Positions 7,895 to 17,194 of a stretch of 64,000 nt of DNA are shown here, in pieces. This stretch comes from Levilactobacillus namurensis DSM 19117 (GTDB lineage Bacteria; Bacillota; Bacilli; Lactobacillales; Lactobacillaceae), in assembly GCF_001434785.1 (NCBI RefSeq), contig NZ_AZDT01000021.1:5366-69365 (forward strand), written 5' to 3'. The notes under the pieces are model-generated. The model was not told the origin of the DNA. It searched no databases and worked only from the letters and a program-made list of their open reading frames with translations. Each line of letters begins with the position of its first letter. Position 1 is the stretch's first letter. Both the position numbers and the translations under genes were made by a program.

Positions 7895-8207
7895 TGATTA
7901 GGCTCCTTTGACTGTTTCAAAAATGATCGATAATAGGTGCTAGTCTAGGACCTGATCAGGAATAACTTAAGTACAGTTGCGTTAAAGTGTCTAGTTATGG
8001 ACAGGTTTTTAAATGTGTCGCGAACTTGGGATGGCTAGAAAACTGAGATGGGGTGATTGTGGCATATCGGAGTACGTTAACATGCAACTTACGAAGTATT
8101 TAGTGTCGCTCTAAATAGCCGTACGGTGTAGAATTTAGATATTCTGAGCAGAGGCACCGGTGCCGGTTTAACGGTAAGCTGGTGGCCATCTATGGGAGGA
8201 ACCCATT
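7895..8207. other. Intergenic stretch between divergent genes
   Basis: About 310 bases separating the sirtuin remnant from the Fic-like gene. No frame of useful length. It must hold the promoter of the Fic-like gene; a short GC dyad (GGCACCGGTGCC, 8153-8164) stands 40 bases before that gene and could bind a regulator. Confidence 0.4.
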
Positions 8208-8933
8208 TTGAATTTTCCGGATAAATATAAGTTTGATCGTCCAGCAGCGAATGCGGGGCTGAAAGCTAACTTAGTGACACTACTGACGACAACGATTCAG
8301 CTAGACCAGATTCCTAGTACGCCGGAACAGGTCACAGCCATTTTAAGTGGGGAACCGGCGCCAACGGGATCTTCTGCTACACGACAGGCCGGATTAGCGT
8401 TGTACCGGGCTTACCAGGAGGTCATGGTGGGGGATGCTCCGCTAACGGCGACCAGCATTTTTGCCTTGAACCGGGTGATTGCGGCAGGAACGTCTGGTGC
8501 TGGTCAGCTACGGGAGACGGTCAGTGAAGCCACGAATTGGCAACCGCCCGTTCCGGACCGTGAGCAGGGTTTACGACGGTTGACCACGATTTTGAGCGCA
8601 TCTGGGAAGTCTGCGACTGAAAAAGCGATGGACTTGGCGTTATATTTGTCGCGCTGGCAGTTATTTGCCACGGGCAATCAACGGACGGCATGGGCGGCGG
8701 CCAATTGGCTGATGCGCGACGCCGGCGCAGGTGTGCTGTTGCTTCCTGCTGATAAACGGCAGTGGTACGCGGTTCAGTTACAAGCCTACTGCCAAGCAGG
8801 GCGGGCGTTGACCATTAAGCAGTGGCTGTACGGCAACGCTGTCTGGGGATTACTGGATTATCGCGTTGCTGTACAGTCGCACCACTTTGTGCAGAATCAC
8901 TACTCGCCGCTGAATAATCCGTTGGACCAGTAA
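8208..8933 (+). CDS. Fic/Doc-like protein with degenerate active motif
   Basis: 241 residues. The middle resembles a Fido fold: ALNRVIAAGTSGAGQLRE (the usual H...GxyR segment) and LSRWQLFATGNQRTAWAAAN, which aligns with the Fic core HPFxxGNGR but has Gln in place of the catalytic His and GNQR for GNGR. Normal Fic proteins transfer AMP or other nucleotide groups to target proteins; loss of the His suggests no classical AMPylation. It starts with TTG, well placed after TGGGAGGA. A terminator follows, so it is transcribed alone. No antitoxin-like gene is adjacent. Confidence 0.55.
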   Translation: MNFPDKYKFDRPAANAGLKANLVTLLTTTIQLDQIPSTPEQVTAILSGEPAPTGSSATRQAGLALYRAYQEVMVGDAPLTATSIFALNRVIAAGTSGAGQLRETVSEATNWQPPVPDREQGLRRLTTILSASGKSATEKAMDLALYLSRWQLFATGNQRTAWAAANWLMRDAGAGVLLLPADKRQWYAVQLQAYCQAGRALTIKQWLYGNAVWGLLDYRVAVQSHHFVQNHYSPLNNPLDQ

Positions 8934-8960
8934 GTGAATGTCGAGCGGGGGTAAAACATT

Positions 8961-9001
8961 AATCAGCCACCAGGAAATTAAGTACCGGTGGCTGATTTTT
9001 T
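8961..9001 (+). terminator. Rho-independent terminator
   Basis: Perfect 11-bp stem (AATCAGCCACC / GGTGGCTGATT) followed by a T run, ending the Fic-like gene. Confidence 0.85.
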
Positions 9002-9163
9002 GTGGTTTAGGATGAATGGGAAAAAGGAGGCGACACGATAAGAACGCCGGTGAATTTACTGTAGGAGAACTTTGGTACTCAACAGATGATGCGAGATTGA
9101 TGATTGTTACCAGAAAAATCCCTCAGTATACTTGGGCTAAAAAATAATGAAAGTAGGAAGACT

Positions 9164-10207
9164 ATGACGATAGAGATTCGAGCAATGGCGGCTAACGAGC
9201 AACGGGTGGTCCAGAAAATTAGTCGGGCGGCTTTCAAGGGTGGCGAGAGTTGGTTTATCGGCTTACCTCATCAGGCTATTGTTCTATTAGTAGATCAGGT
9301 GATTGTCGGGGCGGTGGTGTATAAGGACTGGGGACCAGACCAACGACGAAACGTTTATGTCGACCAATTTTTAATTGCGCCTAGTTGTAGTGGTCAGGGA
9401 TTAGGTAAGCGCCTACTGAATGGCGCCTTGACCTATTTTCGGCGTACAGGAGCCCAGACGGTGACTGCGGCGATTAAAACGGATAACGTTGGCTCCTGGA
9501 AGAACTTTTTAGCGAACGGGTTTCGCCGGACGAGTTGGGGACGTGCCGTTACCTACTTAGGTGTGAGCGGTGCGCTTCGACAATTGAGTCAGTCACCCTT
9601 AGCCTTTGAATCAGGGATGGAACTATACCTGTTAGATTTTTCGGAACGGCCAGTTTCTATCGAATTATTACCGGCTGGGGGACGATTTTTAATCAGCAAT
9701 TTACTTCTCCAGTTGCCTATGTGGATATTCCTGACGGGACAGTCCCACTTCTGGTCAGCTGTGGCAGCTTATCTCGGCGTACTGGCACTGATTATCGGTT
9801 CACGATGGGGTGTCGGACGGCGATTAGAGCCTGAGGGTCACTTGCGCTTCAATAATGGGGGTGGGATAACCACGTTTCTCTTGTCATTGATTCAAGTGCC
9901 TTTTCCATTGAATGTCGCCTGGGTACCGACTCACTATCGCCAGACGGCTGAGTTTCGCCGCCATTTGGCCTTACCGGAGCTGGTGAAGTGGGCTGGGCTG
10001 GCTTTACTGGCACCTTTAGCAGTACTGCCCAACGTAGGCTGGTCGTTTTTGGGCCACTTTGCGAGTGTCTTGATGGTCCTTCAACTCTTTCCGGTTTTTC
10101 CGTTCGAAGCGTTTGGTGGGCGGCGGTTGTATGATGCCAACCGGAGATGGTGGGCGATTACCAGTGTGGTGACCGTGGTTGAATTGGGCATCCTATGGTG
10201 GGGTTAA
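9164..10207 (+). CDS. GNAT acetyltransferase fused to a membrane domain
   Basis: 347 residues. Residues 1-150 form a GNAT domain with the acetyl-CoA loop as SGQGLGKRLLNGAL and the late NFLANGFRRT strand. From about residue 180 there are around five transmembrane helices with LGHFASVLMVLQLFPVFPFEAFGGRRLYD, which recalls the C-terminal NPxPxDG motif of M50 site-2 proteases, but no HExxH is visible. The membrane half may be an inactive protease-like scaffold; this is a guess. The ATG at 9164 follows AGTAGGAAG; a TTG at 9104 has no good site. Substrate unknown. Confidence 0.6.
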   Translation: MTIEIRAMAANEQRVVQKISRAAFKGGESWFIGLPHQAIVLLVDQVIVGAVVYKDWGPDQRRNVYVDQFLIAPSCSGQGLGKRLLNGALTYFRRTGAQTVTAAIKTDNVGSWKNFLANGFRRTSWGRAVTYLGVSGALRQLSQSPLAFESGMELYLLDFSERPVSIELLPAGGRFLISNLLLQLPMWIFLTGQSHFWSAVAAYLGVLALIIGSRWGVGRRLEPEGHLRFNNGGGITTFLLSLIQVPFPLNVAWVPTHYRQTAEFRRHLALPELVKWAGLALLAPLAVLPNVGWSFLGHFASVLMVLQLFPVFPFEAFGGRRLYDANRRWWAITSVVTVVELGILWWG

Positions 10208-10243
10208 ATTGTCTGGAAGTCGTCGGTGCTGACCGACGGCTTT

Positions 10244-10771
10244 TTAGAGCACTGCCAGAATGTGGGCGAGACGCTGAATAACGACGTCTTGAGAGCAATG
10301 GAGCCGCCCGCGTTGCCAGTCGATGATGACTCCAATGACACCGTTGATGTTGTAGATGACGTCGATGTGGTAGGGATGGTTGGTTAGGGGGATGTGCTCC
10401 TTAGCCATCACTTTTTGAATAAAGAGTTCGCGAATCTGCTCAATAAAGTGGTCACTGTTTCCGTCCTGTAAAAGGATCTGCAACATGGCGTGCTGAGAGT
10501 TGAGGTAATTGATCACCGCTTGGGCTAAGGCGAGAAAAGCTTGAGGCCCGGGTTGCGTAGGGTAGGTCTCATCGACGAGCTCGGCGAGGTGTTGCAAGAG
10601 CTCATGGGTGATGTGGTCGTAAAGATCGTAGACATCACGATAGTAGAGGTAAAAGGTCCCACGATTAAGGTGGGCGGTCCGAGTAATCGCGGCTACCGTG
10701 ATTTTAGGAAGGGGCTTTTGGGCCAGTAGTTTCAGAAAAACGTGAATAATTTGCGCTTGAGCTTTAGTCAT
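10244..10771 (-). CDS. TetR/AcrR family transcriptional regulator
   Basis: 175 residues with an N-terminal TetR helix-turn-helix (ITVAAITRTAHLNRGTFYLYYRD) and a ligand-binding C-terminal part. It is transcribed away from the MMPL exporter gene, the usual layout of a local repressor and its target pump. GAAAGGATCC sits just before the ATG at 10771; a longer start at 10813 would have a poor site. Inverted repeats in the shared 180-bp control region are candidate operators. Confidence 0.85.
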   Translation of the reverse strand: MTKAQAQIIHVFLKLLAQKPLPKITVAAITRTAHLNRGTFYLYYRDVYDLYDHITHELLQHLAELVDETYPTQPGPQAFLALAQAVINYLNSQHAMLQILLQDGNSDHFIEQIRELFIQKVMAKEHIPLTNHPYHIDVIYNINGVIGVIIDWQRGRLHCSQDVVIQRLAHILAVL

Positions 10772-10892
10772 GATGACGGGATCCTTTCTACACAACTGAA
10801 CAATTTGGGGCAATCTGTTGATAAGTCGACAGATGGAGGTGAATTGTTTAGTGACGGAGAATCTAAATCTTCTTATAGTGTTTAGTATAAAT

Positions 10893-10923
10893 GAACAGCT
10901 GTTGATGAGCTACTTAGCTGTTC
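10893..10923. promoter_or_regulatory. Inverted repeat, candidate operator upstream of MMPL gene
   Basis: GAACAGCT and AGCTGTTC are perfect 8-bp arms 15 bp apart, just after a TATAAA (10886-10891) and 30 bp before the MMPL start. A plausible binding site for the divergent TetR protein. A second weaker dyad (ATCTGT...ACAGAT) lies at 10813-10834. Confidence 0.4.
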
Positions 10924-10953
10924 GGCTAAAACCAATGTATAAGGGGAGACATT

Positions 10954-13662
10954 ATGAAACGATTCGTCAAACAACGTGGCTGGGTGCTAATTTTGTGGCT
11001 AGGTCTACTGTTAGTTGCTTTGGTCACGTTGCCCAATACCACTAATTTTAAGGAAAATGATAATATTCCAGGTTCGTATTCCAGTACGCAAGCCGCAAAA
11101 ATCAGTGCACACTGGGACCGCCATTCGCAGAATACTTATTCCGTGATTGCCGTATTTAGTAACGGCAACCAAAAATTGTCAGCGCAACAAAATCAAGCCA
11201 TAAAACAGACGCTGCAAAAGTTAAAGCATCATCAGTCCCGTTACCAGATTACGGACCTAACTACGGCGGATTCGAGCACTCTGGCGAAGCAACAGTTAGT
11301 GTCCCGGGATCAAACGACACAGATGGCGGAGCTGACCGTGAAGCACCAGGACATCACCCACCTTAAGAAAGTACTGAATCACGCTATTCAAACGGCCCAC
11401 GTCCAGACTTACTTAACCGGAAGTGACATTTTGGATGATGATTTTTCTGCGACAACGGAAAAAGGGGTCCAGAAGACCGAAGTCATTGCGATTATCTTTA
11501 TCTTCGTGGTGCTCTTGCTAGTTTTCAAGTCGCCGTTAACACCCTTAGTCTCATTATTAACGGTGGGCATTGCCGGCATTATTTCGTTGAGTATTGTATT
11601 TAACCTGGTGAAGTTCTTTGGGTTCCCGTATTCGGATTTTACGGAAGTTTTCATCATTATTGTGTTGTTCGGAATTGGGACGGACTACAATATCCTACTA
11701 TACAACGAGTTTCGTGAGGGGCTAGGTCAGGGATTAACGACAGCTGAAGCCCTGAAGCAGGTTATGGGGAACGGTCGTCGGACCATTATTTACTCAGGTA
11801 TCTCGGTACTGATCGGGATGGTGACGCTCTTTTTCGCTAAGTTCTACTTGTATCGTTCAGCGGCGGGAATCGCCATTGGAGTGGCCATTTTGTTATTAGT
11901 TTTACTGACCCTGAATCCCGTACTAATGCGGCTCTTAGGACCGAAACTCTTCTGGCCAAGTCGGTCTGGCAAGGGTGAAGGCAACAGTCGCGTGTGGTAC
12001 TTTCTCTCGCGGCATGCTTGGCAACACTCGCTTATTTTAGGGGGCCTTGCACTCCTGCTGGTCGTTCCCTTAGCGTTACGTGGGTCCGGTCAACTAAACT
12101 ATGATGATAGTCGTGAAGTGCCCAATACGCTGGCTTCTAAACGAGGCTTTCAACTGATTCAGCAGCATTTTTCGAAAGGTACTTCAGAACCGACAACCTT
12201 GTATCTAGCCGGGAAGCATCGCTTGGACAACGAACGGTCACTTAAGGAAATTGACCGCTTAGCGCAACAAATTAAGCAGGTTAAAGGCGTTAAAAGTGTG
12301 TTGTCGGCTACTCAGCCGGGCGGTTCACAGATTAAGGATTTGTATGTGAATCACCAGTTGGCAACGACTACCACGGGGTTAGAGAAAATCAACCGTGGCT
12401 TAAAGCAATTGAAGAGTGGGGTCACATCAGCTCAACGGCAACTCGCCACGGCTGATATTGCCAGTCAGCTCAAGTCGGTTAAGACCTTGAGTACGGGCGC
12501 GACCCAGTTGGCAACGGGAAGTCAAGAACTTACGCAGGCGCTAACGACGGTATCGCACCGGGTTCAGACGGCTAATACGCAGGTCCAAAGTTTAGCGTAA
12601 ACGTTAAAAGCGGCGGGTGTTTCCACCGGATTGACCACGGTTCAATCCGGCGTTAGCCAGTTGACCAGCGCTATGTCGCAGGTCCAAACGGCTTCTCAGG
12701 AATTAAGTACGGGGGCCAAAACGGTAGCCCAAGGTAACCAGCAACTCTATCAGAAGTTGGCCGGGTTACGGCAAAAGGTGGCAACTCTAAAAGCTGGTTT
12801 GACGCAGATGTCCCAGGGACTTCAGCAGGAACGGCAAGGGACCGCTAAGATTACGAGTTACTTAGTAGGCTTACAAAAATCGAGTGCCGCGCAAACCTTT
12901 TACCTCCCGCAGGCGCAACTGCGCGGACGGACTTACCATAGTGTCTTGACGTCTTACTTCTCGAGCAACCGGCGGGCAACGCAGCTAACGATTATTTTCA
13001 AGGGGAATCCGAGCGATACACAGACCATGCAACAATTGAGTCAGATTGAGGCTATCGCCAAAAATAGCCTGCATGGCACGTCGTTAGCCCATACTGTTAA
13101 GGCGTTTGATGGGATGACGTCGTCTAATCGAGACCTGCGCTCATTGGCGTCAAAAGACTTTAAACGGACGGCAATTCTGATGCTAGCTGGGATTTTGGTC
13201 GCTTTATTAGTGGTCACCCGGTCGTTAGTCCAAACGTTGACCATCGAAGGAATCTTGGTGTTGGTCTACTACGCGGCATTAAGTGCTGTGCAGGCACTTT
13301 CCAGTTGGTTCTTAGGGGAGTCACAGTTGGCTTGGAACACCCCGTTCTTTGCCTTCATCATGCTGATTGCTCTCGGAGTGGACTACAGTATCTTCTTGAT
13401 GGTCAAGTACCGGAACCTGGCAACGGCCGAACCTGATCGGCAGCGGCGAATTATCCAAGCTGCAACAACGATTGGGGCTACTGTCATTTCGGCGGGGGTC
13501 ATTCTTGCGGGAACGTTCGCGGCGTTGATTCCGTCAGGCGTGATGACCCTGATTCAGGTCGGTTTAGTCGTCATTTTAGGCATCATCTTATTGGTCGTGA
13601 CGATTCCTATCGTGTTACCCATTGTGATTCGGATACAGAATTGGGCACTGACCCGCGATTAA
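10954..13662 (+). pseudogene. MMPL family RND exporter interrupted by one in-frame stop
   Basis: One continuous frame of 902 codons broken only by TAA at 12598-12600. The first half has the MMPL signature VFIIIVLFGIGTDYNILLYNEF and several transmembrane helices; the second half repeats the pattern with IMLIALGVDYSIFLMVKY. The two halves match the two repeats of Firmicutes MMPL/YdgH-like exporters, each with an external domain; a long coiled helical region spans the break. TAA stands where CAA (Gln) would fit: SLA-TLKAAGV. No ribosome site precedes a possible restart at 12631. Unless it is a sequencing error or is read through, the pump is dead. Divergent TetR is its likely repressor. Confidence 0.85.
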
Positions 13663-13682
13663 GGGGTGCCAGTTTAAAAGGG

Positions 13683-13728
13683 TTCTACTTAGTTCACCAG
13701 AATGGCTGGGCGAAGTAGAATTTTTTTC
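13683..13728 (+). terminator. Rho-independent terminator
   Basis: TTCTACTT pairs with AAGTAGAA around a 22-base loop, followed by seven T residues; ends the MMPL gene. Confidence 0.7.
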
Positions 13729-13855
13729 ATATGGACAATTACTGACATGGTAATCAGTGTTCCTGAATACGCTGGTAAGCCGCAAACCAAATGATTGGTT
13801 TTACGGGTTCAAAATGCTAAGCTGGGGTATCAATTTTTAGGAGGATTCATTAACC

Positions 13856-14809
13856 ATGCAAGCAGTAATGATTGATCAATATGGAGGCCCTGATGAATTA
13901 CACATGGCAACTTTGCCCCAACCAGAGATTGCCGCTGATGAGGTATTGGTCGCCGTTGCCGCGACCAGCATTAACCCGATTGACTGGAAAGCCCGTCAAG
14001 GCCTATTAAAGGGTATGTATGACTGGACTTTCCCCGTGGTTCTGGGCTGGGATCTGTCCGGCACCATCGTGAAGGTGGGGGCGCAAGTCCACGATTTTCA
14101 GATTGGGGATGAGGTTTTTGCCCGACCGGATATCTATGCCGACGGGCGCCGAGGGACGTATGCCGAGTTTGCGGCCGTAAAGGAAGACAAGTTGGCCCAT
14201 AAACCGGCCGCACTATCGTTTGAACAAGCTGCTGCGCTTCCGTTGGCGGGGCTAACGGCCTATCAGGTCATTCATGACCGCTTAAAGGTTCAAGCTGGCG
14301 AAAAAGTTCTGATTCAGGCCGGAGCTGGTGGCGTGGGCCTGAACGCCATTCAGATTGCCAAGGCCCTCGGCGCTGAAGTCACCACCACGGCCAGTACCAG
14401 TCACCACGACCTCTTACGGTCGATTGGGGCTGACCACATCATCGATTACCACCAGACTAAGATTACCGATGTGCTCCATGATTACGATGCGGTGTTTGAT
14501 ACCATCAATGCCATTGACGATGGGATTGCCGTGTTGAAACCGACTGGACGCCTGGTCACCATCGATGGCGCCCCCACGGAGGCACAAAAAGCCCAGGGAC
14601 CGGACGTCTCAGGTTGGTGGCTCTTACCGAACGGCCGTGAGTTGGCCATCTTGGGCGACATGGTCGTTCAAGGAAAGTTACGCGTGATTATCGATCAGAT
14701 TTTCCCATTCACCACGGCCGGCCTGCGAGAAGCACACCGGTATAGTGAAAACAGTCATAGCGCTGGTAAATTAGTGATTAACGTTGACCCGAGGAAGAAC
14801 GCTAAATAA
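13856..14809 (+). CDS. NADP-dependent quinone oxidoreductase-like protein (MDR family)
   Basis: 317 residues of the zinc-less medium-chain dehydrogenase family. N-terminal GroES-like part (ATSINPIDWKARQG, the typical start), then a Rossmann fold with the nucleotide motif AGAGGVGLNAIQIAKALGA. No catalytic zinc cysteines are seen. Such enzymes reduce quinones, enones or aldehydes with NADPH in the cytoplasm. GGAGG stands 15 bases before the ATG, an unusually long spacing. It is a single-gene unit; physiological substrate not readable. Confidence 0.85.
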   Translation: MQAVMIDQYGGPDELHMATLPQPEIAADEVLVAVAATSINPIDWKARQGLLKGMYDWTFPVVLGWDLSGTIVKVGAQVHDFQIGDEVFARPDIYADGRRGTYAEFAAVKEDKLAHKPAALSFEQAAALPLAGLTAYQVIHDRLKVQAGEKVLIQAGAGGVGLNAIQIAKALGAEVTTTASTSHHDLLRSIGADHIIDYHQTKITDVLHDYDAVFDTINAIDDGIAVLKPTGRLVTIDGAPTEAQKAQGPDVSGWWLLPNGRELAILGDMVVQGKLRVIIDQIFPFTTAGLREAHRYSENSHSAGKLVINVDPRKNAK

Positions 14810-15024
14810 CTTTTGGGCATGTTGGCGAAGCTAGAAATGGTGCTAAAACAGATTAAGTGAGCCACTTGAGTTGGGGTAAAAGCCAATTTAGGTGGTCCAT
14901 TTTGTTTGGGAATAATGGTCCGGATAAACGGACTTGTATTTAGGAAGTTACTGGCGAATGCCGATTAGCGTGGATGGCTAACGAATGGTATACTAGGCCT
15001 ACTTTTGACGAGGAAGTGATCAAG
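14810..15024. other. Intergenic stretch leading to an attenuator-like leader
   Basis: No gene seen. Near its end TATACT (14989-14994) is a good -10 box that would start RNA just ahead of the small leader reading frame; I see no convincing -35 box. Confidence 0.4.
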
Positions 15025-15072
15025 ATGTTCTTAGCACCATTATTTGAATGTGATGTTCCTACGCGCGGCTAA
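15025..15072 (+). CDS. 15-residue leader peptide upstream of EamA transporter
   Basis: ATG with a good GAGGAAG ribosome site reads MFLAPLFECDVPTRG and stops with TAA at 15070-15072. The stop codon lies in the left arm of a terminator hairpin, so a ribosome that reaches or stalls near the end would block hairpin formation and let transcription run into the transporter gene. This is the layout of translation-dependent attenuation. The peptide is not rich in one amino acid, so stalling by a drug or metabolite is more likely than amino-acid starvation; that is inference. Confidence 0.5.
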   Translation: MFLAPLFECDVPTRG

Positions 15073-15100
15073 TCAGCGGCGTGGTTCCGCTGATTTTATA
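15071..15100 (+). terminator. Leader hairpin, probable attenuator
   Basis: Perfect 9-bp stem AATCAGCGG / CCGCTGATT with a 7-base loop, then TTAT. It overlaps the leader peptide stop and stands 34 bp before the EamA-type gene. Confidence 0.55.
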
Positions 15101-15133
15101 GGTAATCAATAAAATAAGCGGAGGAATATAATT

Positions 15134-16009
15134 TTGAAAAAGACTAGAGTACTGGGAAGCGTGGAATTGGTGTCAGCTGCGGCGATTTGGGGCGGTATGT
15201 TTGTGGTGGTCAAAGCCATCGTGACGGAAATTCCGCCCATCCAACTGGTGTGGTTGCGTTACTTGGTGGGGGCCATCGTGCTCTTGGGAATGGTGTTGGC
15301 ACGCCGAATTCAGTGGCATTGGGATTGGCCTAATCTCATGTTGATTGGGTTAGCCGGTGTGGTTGGTGATACGTTATCAATCGTAGCGCAAGAGACGGGC
15401 ACCTGGTTGTCCTCGGCCCAGTTAGGGTCGGTCGTGACGACCGCAACGCCGGCTTTTATGATGCTCTTTAGCTGGCCGTTACTTCAACAACGGCCTAAGT
15501 GGCACCATTGGGTCAGCTTGGGCTTGGCCAGTTTGGGTGTTTGGGTCATCGTGGGTCACCAGTTTTCGGGTCGTCACTTTATCTTGGGTGTGCTGTGCTT
15601 GCTGGTGGCGGCGTTGACTTGGGCACTGATGTCCGTGCTCCTTCAGCTGATCTTACCGGAATACGATGGCCTGCAAGTTACGTTTTTGGCGACGGTTGTG
15701 GCCCTAGTCTGCTTAACGCCCGTGGTGGGAATCCAGCATCGCGTGCTACAGACGGTGGCTTGGGGCAGTCCCCACGTTATCTTAAGTATCTTCTATTTAG
15801 GAGCCGTTTCAACGGCGCTAGCGTTCTTCTTATGGAATCAAGGACTCCGGCATTTTAACAGTCCCGCTTCTGGCATTTTCTTCTTGATTCAGCCGGTCGT
15901 GGGGAGCTTGTTAGGATGGTGGTGCCTGCAAGAACCCCTCTCCGGTGGTTTCTTCGTGGGCCTGGGCTTGATTCTGTTGAGCGTCTTGGTAACTTATCGG
16001 TTCGGTTAA
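15134..16009 (+). CDS. DMT superfamily transporter (EamA family)
   Basis: 291 residues, about ten transmembrane helices in two EamA repeats; the first opens with LVSAAAIWGGMFVVVKAI, the second with LTWALMSVLLQLIL. Inner-membrane exporter or importer of small metabolites or drugs; substrate not readable. TTG start after GCGGAGGA. The upstream leader peptide with overlapping terminator suggests inducible expression by attenuation. Confidence 0.85.
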   Translation: MKKTRVLGSVELVSAAAIWGGMFVVVKAIVTEIPPIQLVWLRYLVGAIVLLGMVLARRIQWHWDWPNLMLIGLAGVVGDTLSIVAQETGTWLSSAQLGSVVTTATPAFMMLFSWPLLQQRPKWHHWVSLGLASLGVWVIVGHQFSGRHFILGVLCLLVAALTWALMSVLLQLILPEYDGLQVTFLATVVALVCLTPVVGIQHRVLQTVAWGSPHVILSIFYLGAVSTALAFFLWNQGLRHFNSPASGIFFLIQPVVGSLLGWWCLQEPLSGGFFVGLGLILLSVLVTYRFG

Positions 16010-16021
16010 TTGAACAAAACG

Positions 16022-16052
16022 AAGCCCGTCAGTAGTTTGACGGGCTTTTTTG
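16022..16052 (+). terminator. Rho-independent terminator
   Basis: Perfect 10-bp stem AAGCCCGTCA / TGACGGGCTT and a run of T, ending the EamA-type gene. Confidence 0.9.
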
Positions 16053-16119
16053 TGATGGGGTGATTGCTCTAAAAGGGGGTCATTTGTCCTTTGTGTCCCG
16101 GTGTTTCAGCTGTGACCCT

Positions 16120-16900
16120 TCAAAGGAAGATAATCGCGCTTTGGAGGATTGCCACGATGGTCAGCCAGGCAATGGCGAGCCATTTGCTGTTCAGGCTATG
16201 GAGTTGGTAACGGCGTAGCTCCTGTGAGGTCAGATTCTGTTTTAGGTGTTGGTCAAAGTCTAAAGCGGCTTCGAAATCAACCGTTTTTAGGGTCCCGAAT
16301 AAGCGGGCAAAGAATAACCAACGGCTGTGGAGTTCAGGGTGGACTATCGCCAAGTTGACTAAGTTGTCTAGGTCAGGATAGCCCAGTTTTTGGGCTAAAA
16401 ACTGGGAATTTAGTGTAGCCTCCGTTTGCCGATTCTCCAGTTGGACTTGCAAATCCGGATGAGCTCTTAAATCGTTTTTTTAGATGAATAATGGAGCGGT
16501 CAAGTAAGAGTGGCCAAGGATTGACGCCAGGAAAGACGGAAGGTAAGTAGTGATGGAAAATTAATGTACTGATGCGGTAGTGGAGGAGGATGGCTGAAAA
16601 AAGCGTCAGGGCCAGCATCAGCCACCAAGCGCGGTTGGCCCAGACGGAGTTATGGCCCAATTCTAGTTCGAGAACTATGGGAATAGATCCCAAGGCGGCG
16701 CTTAACCAGATACTGAAAGCAATGAGCGGTTTGATGTATTTCAGTGGAATCAGGTCATAGACGATTTGAATATTTTGATACATTGAGGCGGTCAGGTCGT
16801 CGATGTTGCGGATTAAGATTCTCACTAGGTAGCCGTAGCACCCCCATGTTAAGGTGAGGTATAGCAGGTTGAGCACGGTTTGGTGGTCCATTTTAGTCAC
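16120..16900 (-). pseudogene. Four-helix membrane protein of unknown function, frameshifted in a 7-base homopolymer
   Basis: Two frames join at a run of seven A (T at 16475-16481 on plus). Upstream part: helices at LLYLTLTWGCYGYLVRIL, KPLIAFSIWLSAALGS, and WWLMLALTLFSAILL. Downstream part: LQVQLENRQTEATLNSQFLAQ...YPDLDNLVNLAIVHPELHSRW and a last helix LAIAWLTIVAILQSAIIF. With six A the protein reads through as HLKNDLRAHPDLQVQL, so the frameshift is recent or a sequence error; a slippage-made protein is also possible. About 259 residues if whole. It diverges from the decayed cas3 start at 17117; a second, more decayed copy diverges from the intact cas3, so the gene seems historically tied to this CRISPR locus. 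I do not recognise the family. Confidence 0.65.
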
Positions 16901-16959
16901 ACTTTCTTTTGGGGTTATAGGGTTACTCTATGGTTTGGGTTGATGGTGGTCAAGGGGGT

Positions 16960-17167
16960 GGTTAGTCAAAATCAAAAATTGAATTCATGGCTAATTAAAA
17001 GTGAAGATTGCGCACTTAAAAATTAGAATTAAGAACTAGCATGATATGATGGCATCAAGGTCAAGCGGGAAAGTTTAGCGGAATATGATAAACCAGCAAA
17101 AGAGGAGGCTGGCTTAATGGGAGTCGATCGGCATATCCGGTTGGTTAATGCACTCGGGGCGAAAAAG
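16960..17167 (+). repeat. Direct repeat A: decayed cas3 control region and 5' end
   Basis: This stretch matches 17973-18187 over about 200 bases with scattered differences. Shared blocks include GAATTAAGAACTAGCATGAT, ATGATAAACC, and GGTTAATGCACT/GGTCAATGCACT followed by GGGCGAAAAAG. It contains the promoter-like region, ribosome site and first codons of a former cas3. Confidence 0.8.
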
Positions 17168-17179
17168 CCCCCCATATGA
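17117..17179 (+). pseudogene. Ghost cas3 start (20 codons)
   Basis: AGAGGAGG then ATG GGA GTC reads MGVDRHIRLVNALGAKKPPI and stops. It aligns with the first codons of the intact cas3 (LEITGRHQQLVNALWAKK), including ribosome site and spacing, then sequence similarity ends. It is the stump of a second cas3. Because its ATG lines up with the TTG at 18134, it also supports that TTG as the true cas3 start. Confidence 0.75.
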
Positions 17180-17194
17180 TTGTTCACCTAATGG

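Noticed and set aside
10818-11045. 75-residue frame upstream of the MMPL gene
   Set aside because: It overlaps the start of a clear membrane protein and lies in the control region.
12631-13662. Separate gene for a second MMPL-like protein
   Set aside because: It is in the same frame as the preceding part with only one stop between, lacks a ribosome site, and completes the normal two-repeat exporter.
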